64,000 nt of DNA, taken from positions 3,962,001 through 4,026,000 of the forward strand of contig JAYKKI010000003.1 in NCBI GenBank assembly GCA_039881145.1, given 5' to 3'. Both the position numbers and the translations under genes were made by a program. The notes beneath the pieces are model-generated. The model searched no databases. It was given only the letters and a program-made list of their open reading frames with translations, and was not told the origin of the DNA. This document shows positions 26,286-38,442 of this stretch, in pieces (the stretch's first letter is position 1; every line of letters begins with the position of its first letter). This DNA is from Druceiella hillmani (lineage: Eukaryota; Arthropoda; Insecta; Lepidoptera; Hepialidae).

Positions 26286-26505
26286 GTTTGATGGTGCAGT
26301 TGGATAGCAGCGCACCGCCTAGTCTCAGGTTCGGTTCCCGGCCATTTGTCGAGTGGGGCTAGATTTATATACATATATATATATATGTGTGTGTGTGTGT
26401 GGGTGTGTGTGTGTGTATAAATTGTTTGGTTATAAGAAGTTGCTCTCATAGCAATATGTCGGTTATATATATTAAGGTTTAAAATTAAATAAATACATAC
26501 ATATC
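26286..26505 (+). mobile_element. tRNA-derived SINE, copy 2, with internal microsatellite
   Basis: The head GTTTGATGGTGCAGTTGGAT (A box TGGTGCAGTTGG) is followed by a B box (GGTTCGGTTCCCGG, 26329-26342) and by the block GTCGAGTGGGGCTAGAT shared with the SINE at 6770-6925. Between this block and the tail sits an AT/GT microsatellite of about 65 bases (26355-26418). The tail GTTGCTCTCATAGCAATATG and ATATATTAAGG...AAATAAATACATACAT match the other copy in order. So this is the same family in the opposite orientation, enlarged by microsatellite growth inside the body. The B box with GGTTCGGTTCC departs from the consensus at one base. No protein is encoded. Confidence 0.82.
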
Positions 26506-26511
26506 ATTACA

Positions 26512-26900
26512 ATCATGATCAGACCCTCGAATTTGCGAATACGAGAAGTCACCGTTAAAACCGAAAATGTTGGCCTAGACTTCAAATTTTTAGCTTTAAT
26601 AAGAACTTAGATCTAGATATTATTACCTTTGTCATTTTTGAGTTTGCGCCTTTTAGAATCGTCCAATAAGATAGATCCATATTAGATCCAAAATTCGAAA
26701 CTTTTAACTGTAATAATACTTAAGTGCTGGTATTATTATCCCGGTCATTATCAGGCCCTCGAATAAGGGAGTGTGAGAACTGCCCGATGTTTTCTTGTCG
26801 CGCGCTGCGACACAACCTTCCCTTTCAAAAGCCCGTGGGCCACTGACTGAGAGTGTCTCGCCCAATAAGGAGTCGGTTGTGGATATAATATTTAGAAGAG
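26512..26900. repeat. Two diverged copies of an unnamed repeat
   Basis: ATCATGATCAGACCCTCGAA (26512) and GTCATTATCAGGCCCTCGAA (26744) start two related stretches that continue with ATACGAGAAGT / GTGTGAGAACT. The second copy is markedly GC-rich up to about 26880 (GTCGCGCGCTGCGACAC). The minus-strand frame at 26704-26916 contains FEREGCVAARD, which recalls the start of SET-domain proteins only superficially; I do not assign it. The copies directly follow the SINE tail and may belong to another element. Confidence 0.45.
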
Positions 26901-29900
26901 AAAGTATGGAAAACACATTTTTCTCAATATTTCGATAACCAATTCATATTTTGGAAAACCTTTAATCTAGCCATTACATATTATTAAAGCCTTTATTTTA
27001 GTGTCGATTCCAATATTATAGGTATAAAAATGCTGTCAAAACGACCAATTATATTTTGAAAACGGTGGTTATTTCAATAGTAAATTCTATCAAGGAATGT
27101 TTTATCTATCATTTTTCGGGCAATTGGATCCCGTTTGCTATACAGTCTAGTTTCATGTTATTTTTTTCAGGAAAAAAATCGATAATAAGTAATTTGGGTA
27201 TATTAATAAAATGTTCAATTTGGGTATATCAGCATGCAACTTAATAATTTGCAGACGTAGCCATAGCTAGAACACAAAAAAAATTATTAGAAAATCTTGG
27301 GGAATACAATTTAAGTACTCGAATTTTTTAAAAATTGTTATGTACTGCGAATTTCATTTGAAGAAGCTAGATATAAAGATAGCAATAATACATATATATA
27401 TTTTTTTAATTACGGTATTATATCTTCTGAGACATATTAAAAAAAAATTGCAAAAAATGACCTTTTCCCTTTATTTTCAAAAGTACGTACACTAAAATTA
27501 TGAAAAAATATGAGTTTTTAGAGCCCACATAAAATTATAAGAAAATTATAATAGAGAATTCAATTATGTTCTTAATTTTTCAAAGTCGATTTTTTTCAAA
27601 AAAACGTGCGACGTAGAATTTTGAAAGCTGGCATTCGAATATATCTTATAAATTCATGTATTTTATACCACCAATTTTTAAAAAAAATGTAATTTTGTAA
27701 TAAAAGTCTTGAAAAAAACTTTTTTTTCTCATTTTGTCCTATTTGAAAAGAGTTTGTTATAATGGATAAAAAAATAATTTTTTACAATTTGAAATTGCTT
27801 ATTTAAAAGATTTTCTAAAAAATATAAAAAGAAATGTAAAATACCGCACATTTATTTTCGAGCTAAAAACCATGAAGTAAACCTTGTTGGTAAAATATGT
27901 CTAGAAGATTACAGGAAATTTATACGAGTATCTTAAATCTTTTAATATTTGTATATCTACTATGGTTTTATGTTTTTAAAAATATAGAATATAATATGTT
28001 GCAATATATGTAAGGTGGGAAATATTAATAACAATGAATAATTTAATAAGAACACCATTTACGCTTATATGTTCACAACTGTCGAAATGTGTACCTAACC
28101 TTCATTGTGCAAGTCTTACTTTTCCGGTCTTTTATTTAATATTTAAGCTAATTTCTAATTATACAATGATATCAAACTAGAAAGATCCTTAACACTGCTT
28201 ATATTTAACTTTCCTATAATGAATATTTATTCCTATTATTATCATATATATTGATATTTGATAATTATCTATTTTTATGATATCATGAAAGCCATGAGAG
28301 TTTTTAAATTTGTTGAGGCTGGCTTTATTTTCAATCATTATTAATTACAGCAGATTTCCTGTTAAATTACAGCGGAAGATTTATATACTTTACAGTAAAA
28401 TTATTTGCGTGTACCACTCCAAGAAAAGAAATTTGCAGTTTCAGCCACGTTTGCGTGGACTTTTTACGTGTTTTTAAATAATTAAAAAAAACAGTTTTTT
28501 GAAGATTGCTAAGACACTCGTTTGATCGTACGAGTGTCTTATTGATTAAACTGTCTTAAGACACTCGTTTGACTGTACGAGTGTCTTATTAATTAAACAA
28601 ATAAATGTTTTATTAATTAATCTGTACATATTTATTTTTTAATGTCAGTAAACGTTAAATTTGCATATATGTCTATGAGCATTAAAAAATGAATAAAAGA
28701 GGTTCTATGGGGGATACTATTATATATTATATATAATACTCTACTTTGAAAACAGTTTAACACGAGCCGTAAATTAATTTTCTGAAGAGACCAATTAAAA
28801 CTAAATAATTTCTTTACAACGGAATATAACCTCTAGATTAATAAAGTAAACTTCAGAAGACAGAAGTTGATCGTCTTATTTTTCATTGCTTTTTTCTATT
28901 TGTTTTTAGTTTTATATTTATTCTGAATGATCCTGAAATATTCTGAATAATGATCGTTTTGATCATATTAAGTCTCATTAATATTAAGCATAAAAATTTC
29001 CTTTTAAAAAATTATTGTTCTTCAATTTATTTCAAATATTTGAAAATTTGTTTGCATTATATAACAGAAGTTTGTGATTATGTTTTCCAATATGCATATA
29101 TTAGTTAGGAAACGCTCCAAAGTTAAACTTAATTAAAAGTTACGTTTTTGAAATATAAAAATATTTCAAGGAATTATGCATTAGGGATGTTTGCTAGTTT
29201 GCTCTTATTATATGTATAATAAATGACTGATAATTAGTTTATATTATTTGAACAACAACTGGTTTCCTAGGAATATCTGGAAGTTAAGTTCAATTATTAA
29301 CTTTTAAAAATCATCGCAATTTACAAATCTCTTATGAGTTCAGTTCTCACAATCGTATTAAGTGTTTATAATATTAAATCTAAGCAACTGAATTACTGTC
29401 GCACTATTATAGATCTGCCCGAAACTTGGTTTAAAGTTTAAATATCTAATGGTATGCAGTGATACGTGCCCCATTGAATCTCAGATGATGAGTACATCTC
29501 TTGATAAAATTTGTAATTAACTCTCCAGTTTACTATGTTATGGGATCAGTAGTAATGTTACATTTTTTCGATATCAAACGCGTATACATAGCAAATTAAT
29601 TTTTATTATAAACGACATTTATGAGTTCCCCAGTCACTAGAATTTTATGACGTATGGCACAGAAAATATAAGTTAGAAAAGCAATCTTTCCTAATGCAAG
29701 AAACAATTAAAAAGTATTAGCGTTTGTGTAATTAATCGAAATTATAAGAAAAAAAAATTTACTGTGTAAGGCGGTTTTCCGTTAAAATTATGTATCACGA
29801 TATGATTTTCATATCGCGCGTCATCGAAACGAAGCTCTAGGAAGTTGACTGAGCGTGATCATCCAAATTAACAGATAATTTAATCCGCGTAAGTTGAGAA

Positions 29901-32680
29901 GACGTGATAAATTGGAATGATGCACTTCGGTGTGATTTAGCGTAAGAACTTGAGAAGATATTGCTATGTATAGATAAAATAAATAAACCTCATTACATAA
30001 CTCATGTTCTCTGGTTGTCACTGAAATATTGAAATAATATTTCATATTTTTATTATATATCTCTATTAACTTCTTAATTTTCAAAACAAAATAACTTAGT
30101 TGAACTAATGCCGTCTACCCCTCAATTAAATGTAACTATTATAGTTATTTCTTTCACGAGTTCATCATATAACCTCAATATAGACAAAGGTTTTTTTACA
30201 TACTTCAAAGAATAATGAACACTTTTTTCGGTTACTAGAGATATATATACCACGCGAGATTCAAATGGCTCCAGTTAAAAGTACTATTTGATCCTTAGAA
30301 ACTAGGGACACACAAATCTTAAAATCCCAATTTATTTGGAATGGAAATAATGAGAAATAAAGTAATAAATAAGTATATTTATAAAACTACACGCCCATTT
30401 TATTCAAATCTGAAATAAATTGGGTGTATAGTATATAATTTCTTTTGCTCTATATTTTTGTTAATAATAAAAATTCAAGTTACAGTTTTTAAATACGTCT
30501 CCTATTTTGTAAAAGAGAACTTAAAAAAAATATAATGTTATAGCAAGCATGGAATTTTAGTCAAAAGCCGAATAGATGTAATAAGTGATATTTTTAACTT
30601 GAATCTATGTAACAATCACGGCCTAAACTTTCGTCTTACCAAATTGCGATAATTAGAATATATTTATATCTAGTGCATATTTCTGAATCACTAGTAGCTG
30701 CTACAAATTTAATGAATCGCAACCAAACGCAGCTTTTAAATGTGAGTCGTTGAGTCGAGCAGTTTGTATATTCAAGTTCTAGAGATGGAGGCATCTTCTG
30801 GAATCTTCTTCGTAACATGATACATTATTTCCTAACAGCTGTCGTACTTACTAGTCTGGTAACTGGGTTCATCTCAAAATAATATACCTGAAAGGTTCAA
30901 GACCGGTTTCAGTTTTATACTCTACTCATGTGAAACATTATATTTTGCATTAACCCAGCGGCGAATGTCCAAATTTATGAAGTTATTTATGTCGCAATTT
31001 TTTAAGGTCATGACAAAATTGATTACTCTTAGTTACATGTAACCACAGTGTCATATACAAGTTACAAATAAATTCTATAATTAAAGCACCATTTCCGTTC
31101 GTTACATAAAAATAGCATAATAAAAATATAAATTAGGTAAATAATATAATAAAATGTCATTTTTCTGCCAATTTTGAGAAGCTGTATTATGCATAAAGTA
31201 CACGTTTTTTGACTTGAATATAATTTCAAAGGAAGGTTTAAATCATCGTGTACGTGTGAGTAATTTGACTGAAATAATATAGGTTTAGGGTGCTTTTAAA
31301 TAAATGTAAACATTTAACGGTGGGATTTTAATAAAAAAGGGTAGTGGCAGTTTTTAGTTATAATAAAAGAAATAACAGAAATGTTTATAAAATATAATTC
31401 ATTCATAAGTCTAAATAGACGTTAATAATTTACTATGTATATAATTATCATATCAAAAAATGATGTATCTTTTAATATTTTACTATGAATTAGCAACAAA
31501 ACTGAAATATGCAGACTGAAAAATTATTAGGTATTTTAAAATAAGATTATTAGAATATATTCTAAATTAAATCGTGGGGATAAACGGAGATTTCTCTGTG
31601 AAAATTCAATATTGCCGCCTTTATCTAAATTTGAAGTATAAACAATTTACATGTTTTGTAAAAATCTTTTTCACCCTTTATAAACTAATATTTGTGAAGA
31701 CTAAATCAATGATACACCAATGAAATTAGTATATTTAGAAAATAGTAAATATTAAATAATATTATATTTAATACTAAGTAAATCCTTTCTGCATCCACAA
31801 GTTTCAGTCATTTGTTTTTCTTATATCGCGAAAGTAGAGGCAACTATGATAATATAGTGTTTTTTTCAGATACATATGAAAAAATCATCATTTTACCTTT
31901 ATTTCTTACATCTAGAAATCGTAATAATATATAAAGAGGAGTTTGCTGTTTTGCAGATTGGTACTCAAATATTACAAAATCAACGTAATATTTCACGAAA
32001 ACATAATAACAAAAAAAACAATATTAGCAAATAATACATTGTGATATCGTGTATTTAATTAAGAAAAATATTGAAAATATAATACAATGATAATCATAAT
32101 AACGGTAGTCAAATAATAATAAATGTATGGCAAACGCAAAAAAATGGAAGTCAATTTTAATTATAAATACGAAAATATGTACAACGGTTGATAAGAATAT
32201 ACAAAGAGCTGACGACCGTGTCATATCCAAATAGCATACTGTTGGTATTGTAGATGATAAGCTGATGATTATTGTTGACATAATCATAGTGTACATGCAT
32301 GTATGCAGATATGGACATTAAAGTAAGCGAAGGGTGAGCAAAGAAGATGGTGATTCCATCAGCACATAGAAATTAGTATCGATTAATAGATTTGTAGAAC
32401 ATGCGACATGTTTCCGCATACTTGAAGGACTTGAAAATTCTTGGAACAAAACCCAGCAACATTTAGTTCCGTTATAATCGTAATTTTATTAATAAGAGTA
32501 TTAAAGATCTTTTCAACTGACTTCAAGACAGGGTGAGGTTCTCAATTCGTCGGAATCTTTGTTTTATATATGTTCAGCGATAATTCTTTACCGAATTGAT
32601 CGATGAGAATAATCGAAATCATTTTTTTAATTGAATGAGGTTACTTTAGGAGTGCGCCCATGTAAATATGATTATGATTT
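26901..32680. other. AT-rich DNA, largely featureless
   Basis: Long runs of A and T dominate at 27250-27800. The only clear structure is the twin hairpin at 28510-28588, listed separately. The minus frames at 29821-30084, 30636-30818 and 32024-32296 were examined: the first two have mixed composition but no recognised motif or splice frame, and the third is Ile/Tyr-rich noise. Confidence 0.45.
28510..28588. repeat. Tandem pair of identical hairpins
   Basis: TAAGACACTCGT and ACGAGTGTCTTA form a 12-base stem around the loop TTGATCGT (28510-28541). The whole recurs 47 bases later around the loop TTGACTGT (28557-28588). The linker ATTGATTAAAC and a third partial linker (ATTAATTAAAC) show that a hairpin-containing unit was duplicated. 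No U-run follows. Confidence 0.93.
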
Positions 32681-33070
32681 GATGATGAGATCCGGAAATG
32701 AACGATGCAACTCCTTAACAAATATCAGTAAATCGACTACGATTCAAATATTTTCTACGGGTAGTTGTAACTACATAATTTACCAAGTTAAGATCTGATG
32801 ATGAGTTCTGGAGATGAACAATAAAACTCCTTAACGGATGTCAGTAAATCAACCGTTATTAAAGATATTTGCCACCAGTAATTGTTACTTTGTAAAATAA
32901 TTGCACCTTCGACCAGGTCCTTGACAGATGGTAATGAATCAACCGTCATTCAAGATATTTATTACTGGTCAGTTGCTACTTTAGTTATTGCTCTGCAAAA
33001 CCTGCTATTGGATTTCTGATATGGAGAACGGAACTCATCAACGGCTAATAGCTTACCTCTGGCAATTACT
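32681..33070. repeat. Diverged tandem repeat (about 110-bp unit), left block
   Basis: Units start GATGATGAGATCCGGAAATG (32681) and GATGATGAGTTCTGGAGATG (32797), at a spacing of 116. More decayed copies follow (TCAACCGTCATTCAAGATAT near 32938, and ATATGGAGAACGGAACTCAT near 33020). Inside each is CTCCTTAAC, then CAGTAAATC, then ATATTTGC and a GTAGTTGTTACTTTG-type end. The same family resumes immediately to the right of the piggyBac element at 35422, so the transposon lies within this repeat block. Confidence 0.8.
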
Positions 33071-33099
33071 GCTATCGCTCCGTTTCTGTATGTTGTTGA

Positions 33100-35422
33100 T
33101 AACCAACTTTAAGCAAAAAAGAAAATATCTATACACCAGCTTTTGCCCGTGACTTTTAATGATCGCAATGCAAAATTCTCTATCTCTTTCTCACGGGGAA
33201 AGTTGGCCCCTTGTGCTTTTTAATAAATTTTGTGATCGACAGATACTTGAAAGATGTACGTTTAGGCTTTACGTAAGTTTTAACTAAGATTATGTTTTTA
33301 GTTTTGTACATTTTACGTACATTTTTGCACTGTTTCAAATTTAAATATGTCAGTTTCTAAAATAATAAACAGTGACGATATTTTAGCAATTTTAGAGGAA
33401 GAAGATGAATTTTCGCTCAGAGAATCAGCTTTTGAAGACGAGGAAGACCAGATTGTGGACTATATTACTTAATAGGTTTCCCATTAACAACAATCTGCTC
33501 TCTCTGAAGAAGCTGAGTAAACTCCTGCTGCAGGAGCTGACCCATTATCTGATTCTATTCCAGCTTCATGATCTGCCAACTCCGAGAGAATATATAATGT
33601 TCCTGGAAATACTCTCCTCGGTAAGATCCATTCTCATGTTTCGTCAACTATTAAGGGTCCATTATCTAATAGAACTTCAGCTGTGAATACAATTTGCACG
33701 TGTCGAAGACATTCTCGCACGTATAGGAATATTCTTAATCCTGTGCAAATCTTCCTTTTTTTCATAATTGAAGAATTCATATTGAAAATTGTTAAATGAA
33801 CCAATGTTCAAATAATTTCTAAACGTCAAATTTAGAAAAAGTTTCTGAGATCCATAGAGAGGGCACTGATATAGATATTCGTGATTTTTTTGGAATATTG
33901 ACTCTGATCATAGTCATGAAGAATAATCTTTCAATAGATGAACTGTTTGACCCTACTTTTTCCAGCATGTGATACATTCCAGACATAAGCAATGAAGAAT
34001 TTTAGTCAGATACTTGGGGATGGATAATAACACTTTGAGATTGACTCTTCAATCAAATGACGCATTTGTATCTGTCAAAAATGTTTGGAAATTGTTTATT
34101 AGACAATGAAGAATCCTCGGTCACAATTGATGAACAGTTGCTTGGGTTTAGAGGCAGATGTCAATTTTGGATTTACATTCCGAAGGAGCCTGATAAATTT
34201 GGCATTAAGTTTCCGATAATTTGTGATGCGACCTCCAAATACATGTTGGTCGTATATCAATATATAGGCCGGAGCACAAATACTGAAGGGAAACCGCTTG
34301 AAGAATTTTATATTAAGAAATTGTGGCTGACAGTTCATGGATCTAACGGGAACATAACTTGCGATAACTGCTTTACATCAGTACCACTAGCTAAAAGTTT
34401 ATTTCAGGAACCTAACTAATTTACTCTACTTGGCATTATTCGATCAAATAAGCGGGAAATACCTGAACAATTGAAAAACTCAGGATATCGACCAGTTGGT
34501 AGTTCTATGTTTTGTTCTCTGACACTTGTATCGTTTAAGCCAAAACCTGCTAAGATGGTTTACCTTTTATTATCTTATAATAAAGATATAGTAATTTATT
34601 CAAATGAAAAACGAGACATGATTCATTTCTACAATCAAACAAAAGGAGGAATAGATTCGTTTGCCCAAATGTGTTCCTGAATGTCGTACAGCCGCAAAAC
34701 TAATAGACGGCTTATGGCTGTAATATACGTCACCTTGGACATGGATTTTTTGAATTTCGCTGTAATTTATGGCCACAACAAGATCAAAAACAATAAAAGC
34801 CCATTAGACAAAAGAGAATTCATGAAGAAACTCATCATTGGTTTTATACATTGGATGGACGTGAGATTTGAAGCTCCGACTCTGAAGAGATCTTTACGAG
34901 AAAATATACTTTTCATAAACCTATTGATTCTGATAATGAGCTTCAGACAGGGGAACCAGGGGAACAGAGCCCAAAAAACGGAAGTACTACGCTTTTGGTC
35001 GTGCAAAAAAAGGGTTTCAAAATTATTATGCTATAAAAGCAAAAAGTATGTATGTAGCGAACGCAAAGTAGATGTCCGTATAGATTGCTTTAAAATTTAA
35101 TTTAGTCATTAAAGTCTGATTAGATTTACTATTAGTTAAAAAATATTTCATTGTAAGTAAATATATATGTTTCAGTTGATTTTCGTTTCAACATAAGCAT
35201 AATTGTTTGATTTGCTGCAATAAATGTGATTTTAGTTTTCATTAATAAAGCTGTGTTTCGTTATTAGTTCTTAGTTATTAGTCCCTATCTTAAATTACCT
35301 TCCACAAATAGGACGTAGCAAAATATTCTATAACCTACAGGCTACCATTAAATTATGTACGCCTCTAAGACGTGTGTTAAGGTTTAATGTACTTCTAAAA
35401 CGGATAAAACTTCTAGGGTTAA
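33100..35422 (+). mobile_element. piggyBac-family DNA transposon, non-autonomous relic
   Basis: The element carries a damaged piggyBac transposase reading left to right. Its right end is recognisable: ACTTCTAGGGTTAA at 35409-35422, which is the CTAGGG/TTAA end typical of piggyBac with the TTAA target site at 35419-35422. The left end was not found; no TTAACCCTAG-like sequence occurs upstream of 33347, so the left terminal repeat is either deleted or too diverged to see and the start coordinate is approximate. A polyadenylation signal (AATAAA) lies near 35244 after the transposase stop. Immediately right of the TTAA the older 110-bp repeat continues in mid-unit (ATTCAAAATATTTGCTAGTG), which shows where it inserted. 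Confidence 0.82.
33347..35099 (+). pseudogene. piggyBac transposase (DDE_Tnp_1_7), inactivated
   Basis: A cut-and-paste transposase that would excise the element precisely at TTAA. The likely start at 33347 opens an acidic N-terminus (DDILAILEEEDEFSLRES, ending in a stop after 42 codons), usual for the family. The 33480-34050 part is scrambled by indels, though DIRDFFGILTLIIVMKNN is readable near 33870. From 34057 to 35099 a single frame holds the catalytic core, with IDEQLLGFRGRC, DKFGIKFPIICDATSKYM, CDNCFTSVPLA and TKGGIDSF. The three catalytic Asp are all present (codons at 34225, 34363 and 34654); the fourth conserved Asp of GGVDxxDQM is Ala. Two in-frame stops interrupt it (TAA 34417, TGA 34678). 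The C-terminal Cys-rich domain is recognisable but has lost some Cys (SKLLCYKSKKYVCSERK). It makes no functional protein. Confidence 0.9.
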
Positions 35423-35725
35423 ACGTGATTCAAAATATTTGCTAGTGGTAGTAATTACTTTGCAAAATAACTTAACCGCCAAACATGTCAGCATCTAATG
35501 ATGAGTTCTGAAGATGAAAAATGCAACTTCTTCACGGATGGTACTAAATAAATCCTATATCAATATATTTGCTACTGGTTAGTTGTTACTTTAGTTATTA
35601 CTTTGCAAAATCTGATATTGAAATATACTGGATATAATGGTAGTTGCAAAATTTGATACTGGACTTTGTATATGGAGAACTCCTCAAAGGTTAACAGCTA
35701 ACCACTGGCGGAAATTATCTATTTT
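35422..35725. repeat. Diverged tandem repeat, right block
   Basis: Continues the family seen at 32681-33070: GATGAGTTCTGAAGATGAAA (35499), ATATATTTGCTACTGGTTAG (35561) and ATATGGAGAACTCCTCAAAG (35668). With the left block it flanks the piggyBac insertion. The last unit ends in AGCTAACCACTGGCGG, matching AGCTTACCTCTGGCAA of the left block. Confidence 0.78.
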
Positions 35726-36502
35726 ATATATTTTTGCCCTTGAAATTGAATAATTATGCAATATTTTGTGAAATATCATAATCGAATGTTAGTTACGATT
35801 AACATTATTAATCACTAAACATTCTAAAATGAAATATCTTTTAAAAAACCTTTTTAAAAAAAAGTAAATACTAGAAACTAATAATTAATTTGAAACATGT
35901 ATCTATTTTTGGCAGTAAACAAATAAGTTTGTTATATTTGAATTCGGTGCCAATACTGCCAATCAGCTTAAGCAAATGTAAAATTGTATACTGATGGATT
36001 TGTTTTAAGACTTTTGCTTCTACCTTTCATAACATCTTATTTGAAGGAACGAAAAATTGACTTGTTATGGCCATCAGTATTCTTAAAATAGTAGATGGCA
36101 TATTCTAAATTCCCAATGACTCGGATAGGCTAATACCTAATAATTTATCACATTAAAACATAATGTTGCAGACTCTACTCCAATTCTAAAAAACAGAAAA
36201 AGTCAGACCTTTAGCAAATTAAATTCTGCTCTCAATTGGGTTAAAACCTTTATAAATTTGTTTTATTTTGAAGTCGATGTTTAATAAGGTAATGAATGTA
36301 ATATTATATAAATGAGTGCATTTTTATTATTCACCTTGAAAATATTACCCGTCACATATTAGTGATTACCTTGGGTAAGAAAAGTCGATACAAATATGTG
36401 TAGGGATCTAGAGGTAAAATTATGTTAGATTTCTCATATTTCACTTTTATGTAACATGTAGGTTGTCAATAGGTTCATAACTATAATTATAAACACACAC
36501 AT

Positions 36503-36557
<55 letters not shown>

Positions 36558-38442
36558 TATGGGCAATCATATTATATTGTGAACAAAAACGGTAATAAAT
36601 GGTGTTATTGGAAATAGGTTTCCGAGCAGGTATGTTTGTTCACTAAATAAAATTTATATATCCGAGACCTATGAAATCGCAGCTATCGCAAGTTAATGAG
36701 GAACAAACAAGAAATAGTTAATACTTAAATGATTATTAGATCAATTAAAACTAATTTCCGTTATATATTCACAAAATTATACAAAATAATCACCGGTGCA
36801 CTTAAGTACTATTTTGAAATAGGTCCATTTCATTTTACCTTTCACAAAATAATTGAAATAGAAACTATTAGCAAAATTATCAAATAACTTTAAAAACAAA
36901 TAAAATTACTGTTTAATTTGGGTTCAATCACTTAGTCAGAAACCACGATATCTTACTGTGTTTAGTTGATTAATTTTACGCCTTGCAAGTAATTGCTTTA
37001 GAGAAGGTAATTCCAGCAGCATAAAGACTACGACACGACCGTCGTTCATAAATCGTCTTCGAATAATCTAACGTCGTTCATCAAACCAAACGTTTTTTTA
37101 AAGATATTTATAAGAATAAATCACTATAAAGAAATGGCTGACTATTGAAAATTTAATATCGATATGTTATTTGTATTTTATGGTGTGTGCGTAATGAATT
37201 TCGATCCTTTTTAATTATCCCATTATATTTATCGGTACGTATGCAAAATCAACTCATTCAAATATTATATTTGTGTAGAAGTAGCAAAGAAATTATCACG
37301 AAAATAATTACGTAGGGTTGGAACACAATTGTAATTAAAACTAAATATTATTCAGTAGAAGGTATTGAAAACTAATGTCATATTAATATAAATATAGTGA
37401 AAATGTTGAAAGGAAATTGTGATGAGTTAGATGTTTCTGGGAGTAAAAAGGTCTCATTTAAATATATATAGAAATAAGCAAATTTGCGTATTTTCAAATA
37501 CATAATCACATACTAAATGACTAGTTGAAATTTGATACAAAATTGTAAAAGAAACACATCAAATTAGCAAACATCCACCAATTCCTGTGACTAATGCTAT
37601 ATTAATGACCAGCGATCTACGTTTTTTAGTTTTGTTATGCTATTTTTTTGATAACATTTTCACTTACATTTATTTTCATATCAAGCACTGAACGATACGA
37701 TGGATCGTCACTAAAATTAAGGTAATAATTGCTTCGCTGAGGTCTTAATAAGCAAACTACTGACTTATTGTACTTAAGAAGTGATATGCCATGATGATGA
37801 TGAGAGTGAATACGTGTTGTACGTTTATGAGAAAAAACATTGGAAAAAATAAGCCAATGGAAATTTTTCCTTAACAAAAATTCATTTTTCTAATCATTCA
37901 ATTATTTGTAAAAACCAGTAAATTCATTATTAAAAATCATTAAATTATTTGAAAATCATTTTCTATAATTTTTAAACACTTGTACATAAGATTTATGCTG
38001 AAATATTGACTCAAATCGAAAAATAGTGCAGTTTTAAGAGAACATCTTCATTAATCGTTTTCCTAATTATCGTTTGTTTAACAAACAAGTTGGTACATAA
38101 GTTATTCAAACATAAATAAATTAATACGCATAAACTAAAATTTTCACATAAAAAGAAAAGGTTAACCGATTCTATTAAAATATGATACATAGAGGATAGT
38201 AAAGTATACAATCACAGAATAGTAAAGTATACCTAATATTGCAAATAGAAATGGGATAGGTTATTAATAAAACCTCGTTCGTTTATGACATTATTCCATT
38301 TTTTTATCTTTTGGTTTATCTATACATAGAATATAATATTAAGTTAACAGCAATGTAAATACCTGCAATACCATTTATAATAATAATATAAAATAAACTT
38401 TTTCTAAGTAATTACACTTTGTGTCCAGATGTAAAATTGCCA
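35726..38442. other. AT-rich DNA with a CA/AT microsatellite
   Basis: 36494-36562 is a compound (CA)n(AT)n microsatellite. The minus frame at 37635-37877 (80 codons, contains a His run and SDDPSYRSVLDMKINV) has fairly balanced composition but no motif or splice sites I can defend. AGTAAAGTATAC is repeated at about 38199 and 38221. Confidence 0.45.
36494..36562. repeat. (CA)n(AT)n compound microsatellite
   Basis: ACACACACATACACACACAC passes directly into about 45 bases of AT. Confidence 0.96.

Noticed and set aside
26704..26916. Minus frame with FEREGCVAARD resembling the start of a SET-domain (SMYD-type) protein
   Set aside because: Resemblance covers under a dozen residues, no further SET motifs, and the DNA belongs to a two-copy repeat.
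30796..30808. TTCTGGAATCTTC, a perfect three-block heat-shock element
   Set aside because: One such match is expected by chance in a sequence of this length; no TATA box or gene nearby.
33130..33170. ACCAGCTTTTGCCCGTGACTT as the end of a known insect repeat
   Set aside because: The motif is reminiscent of a widespread insect repeat end (also AACTAGCTGTGCTCGCGAC at 18488), but the matches are too short to delimit an element.
37635..37877. 80-codon minus frame with a His run
   Set aside because: No motif, homologue or splice signals I can name; kept only as part of the intergenic note.
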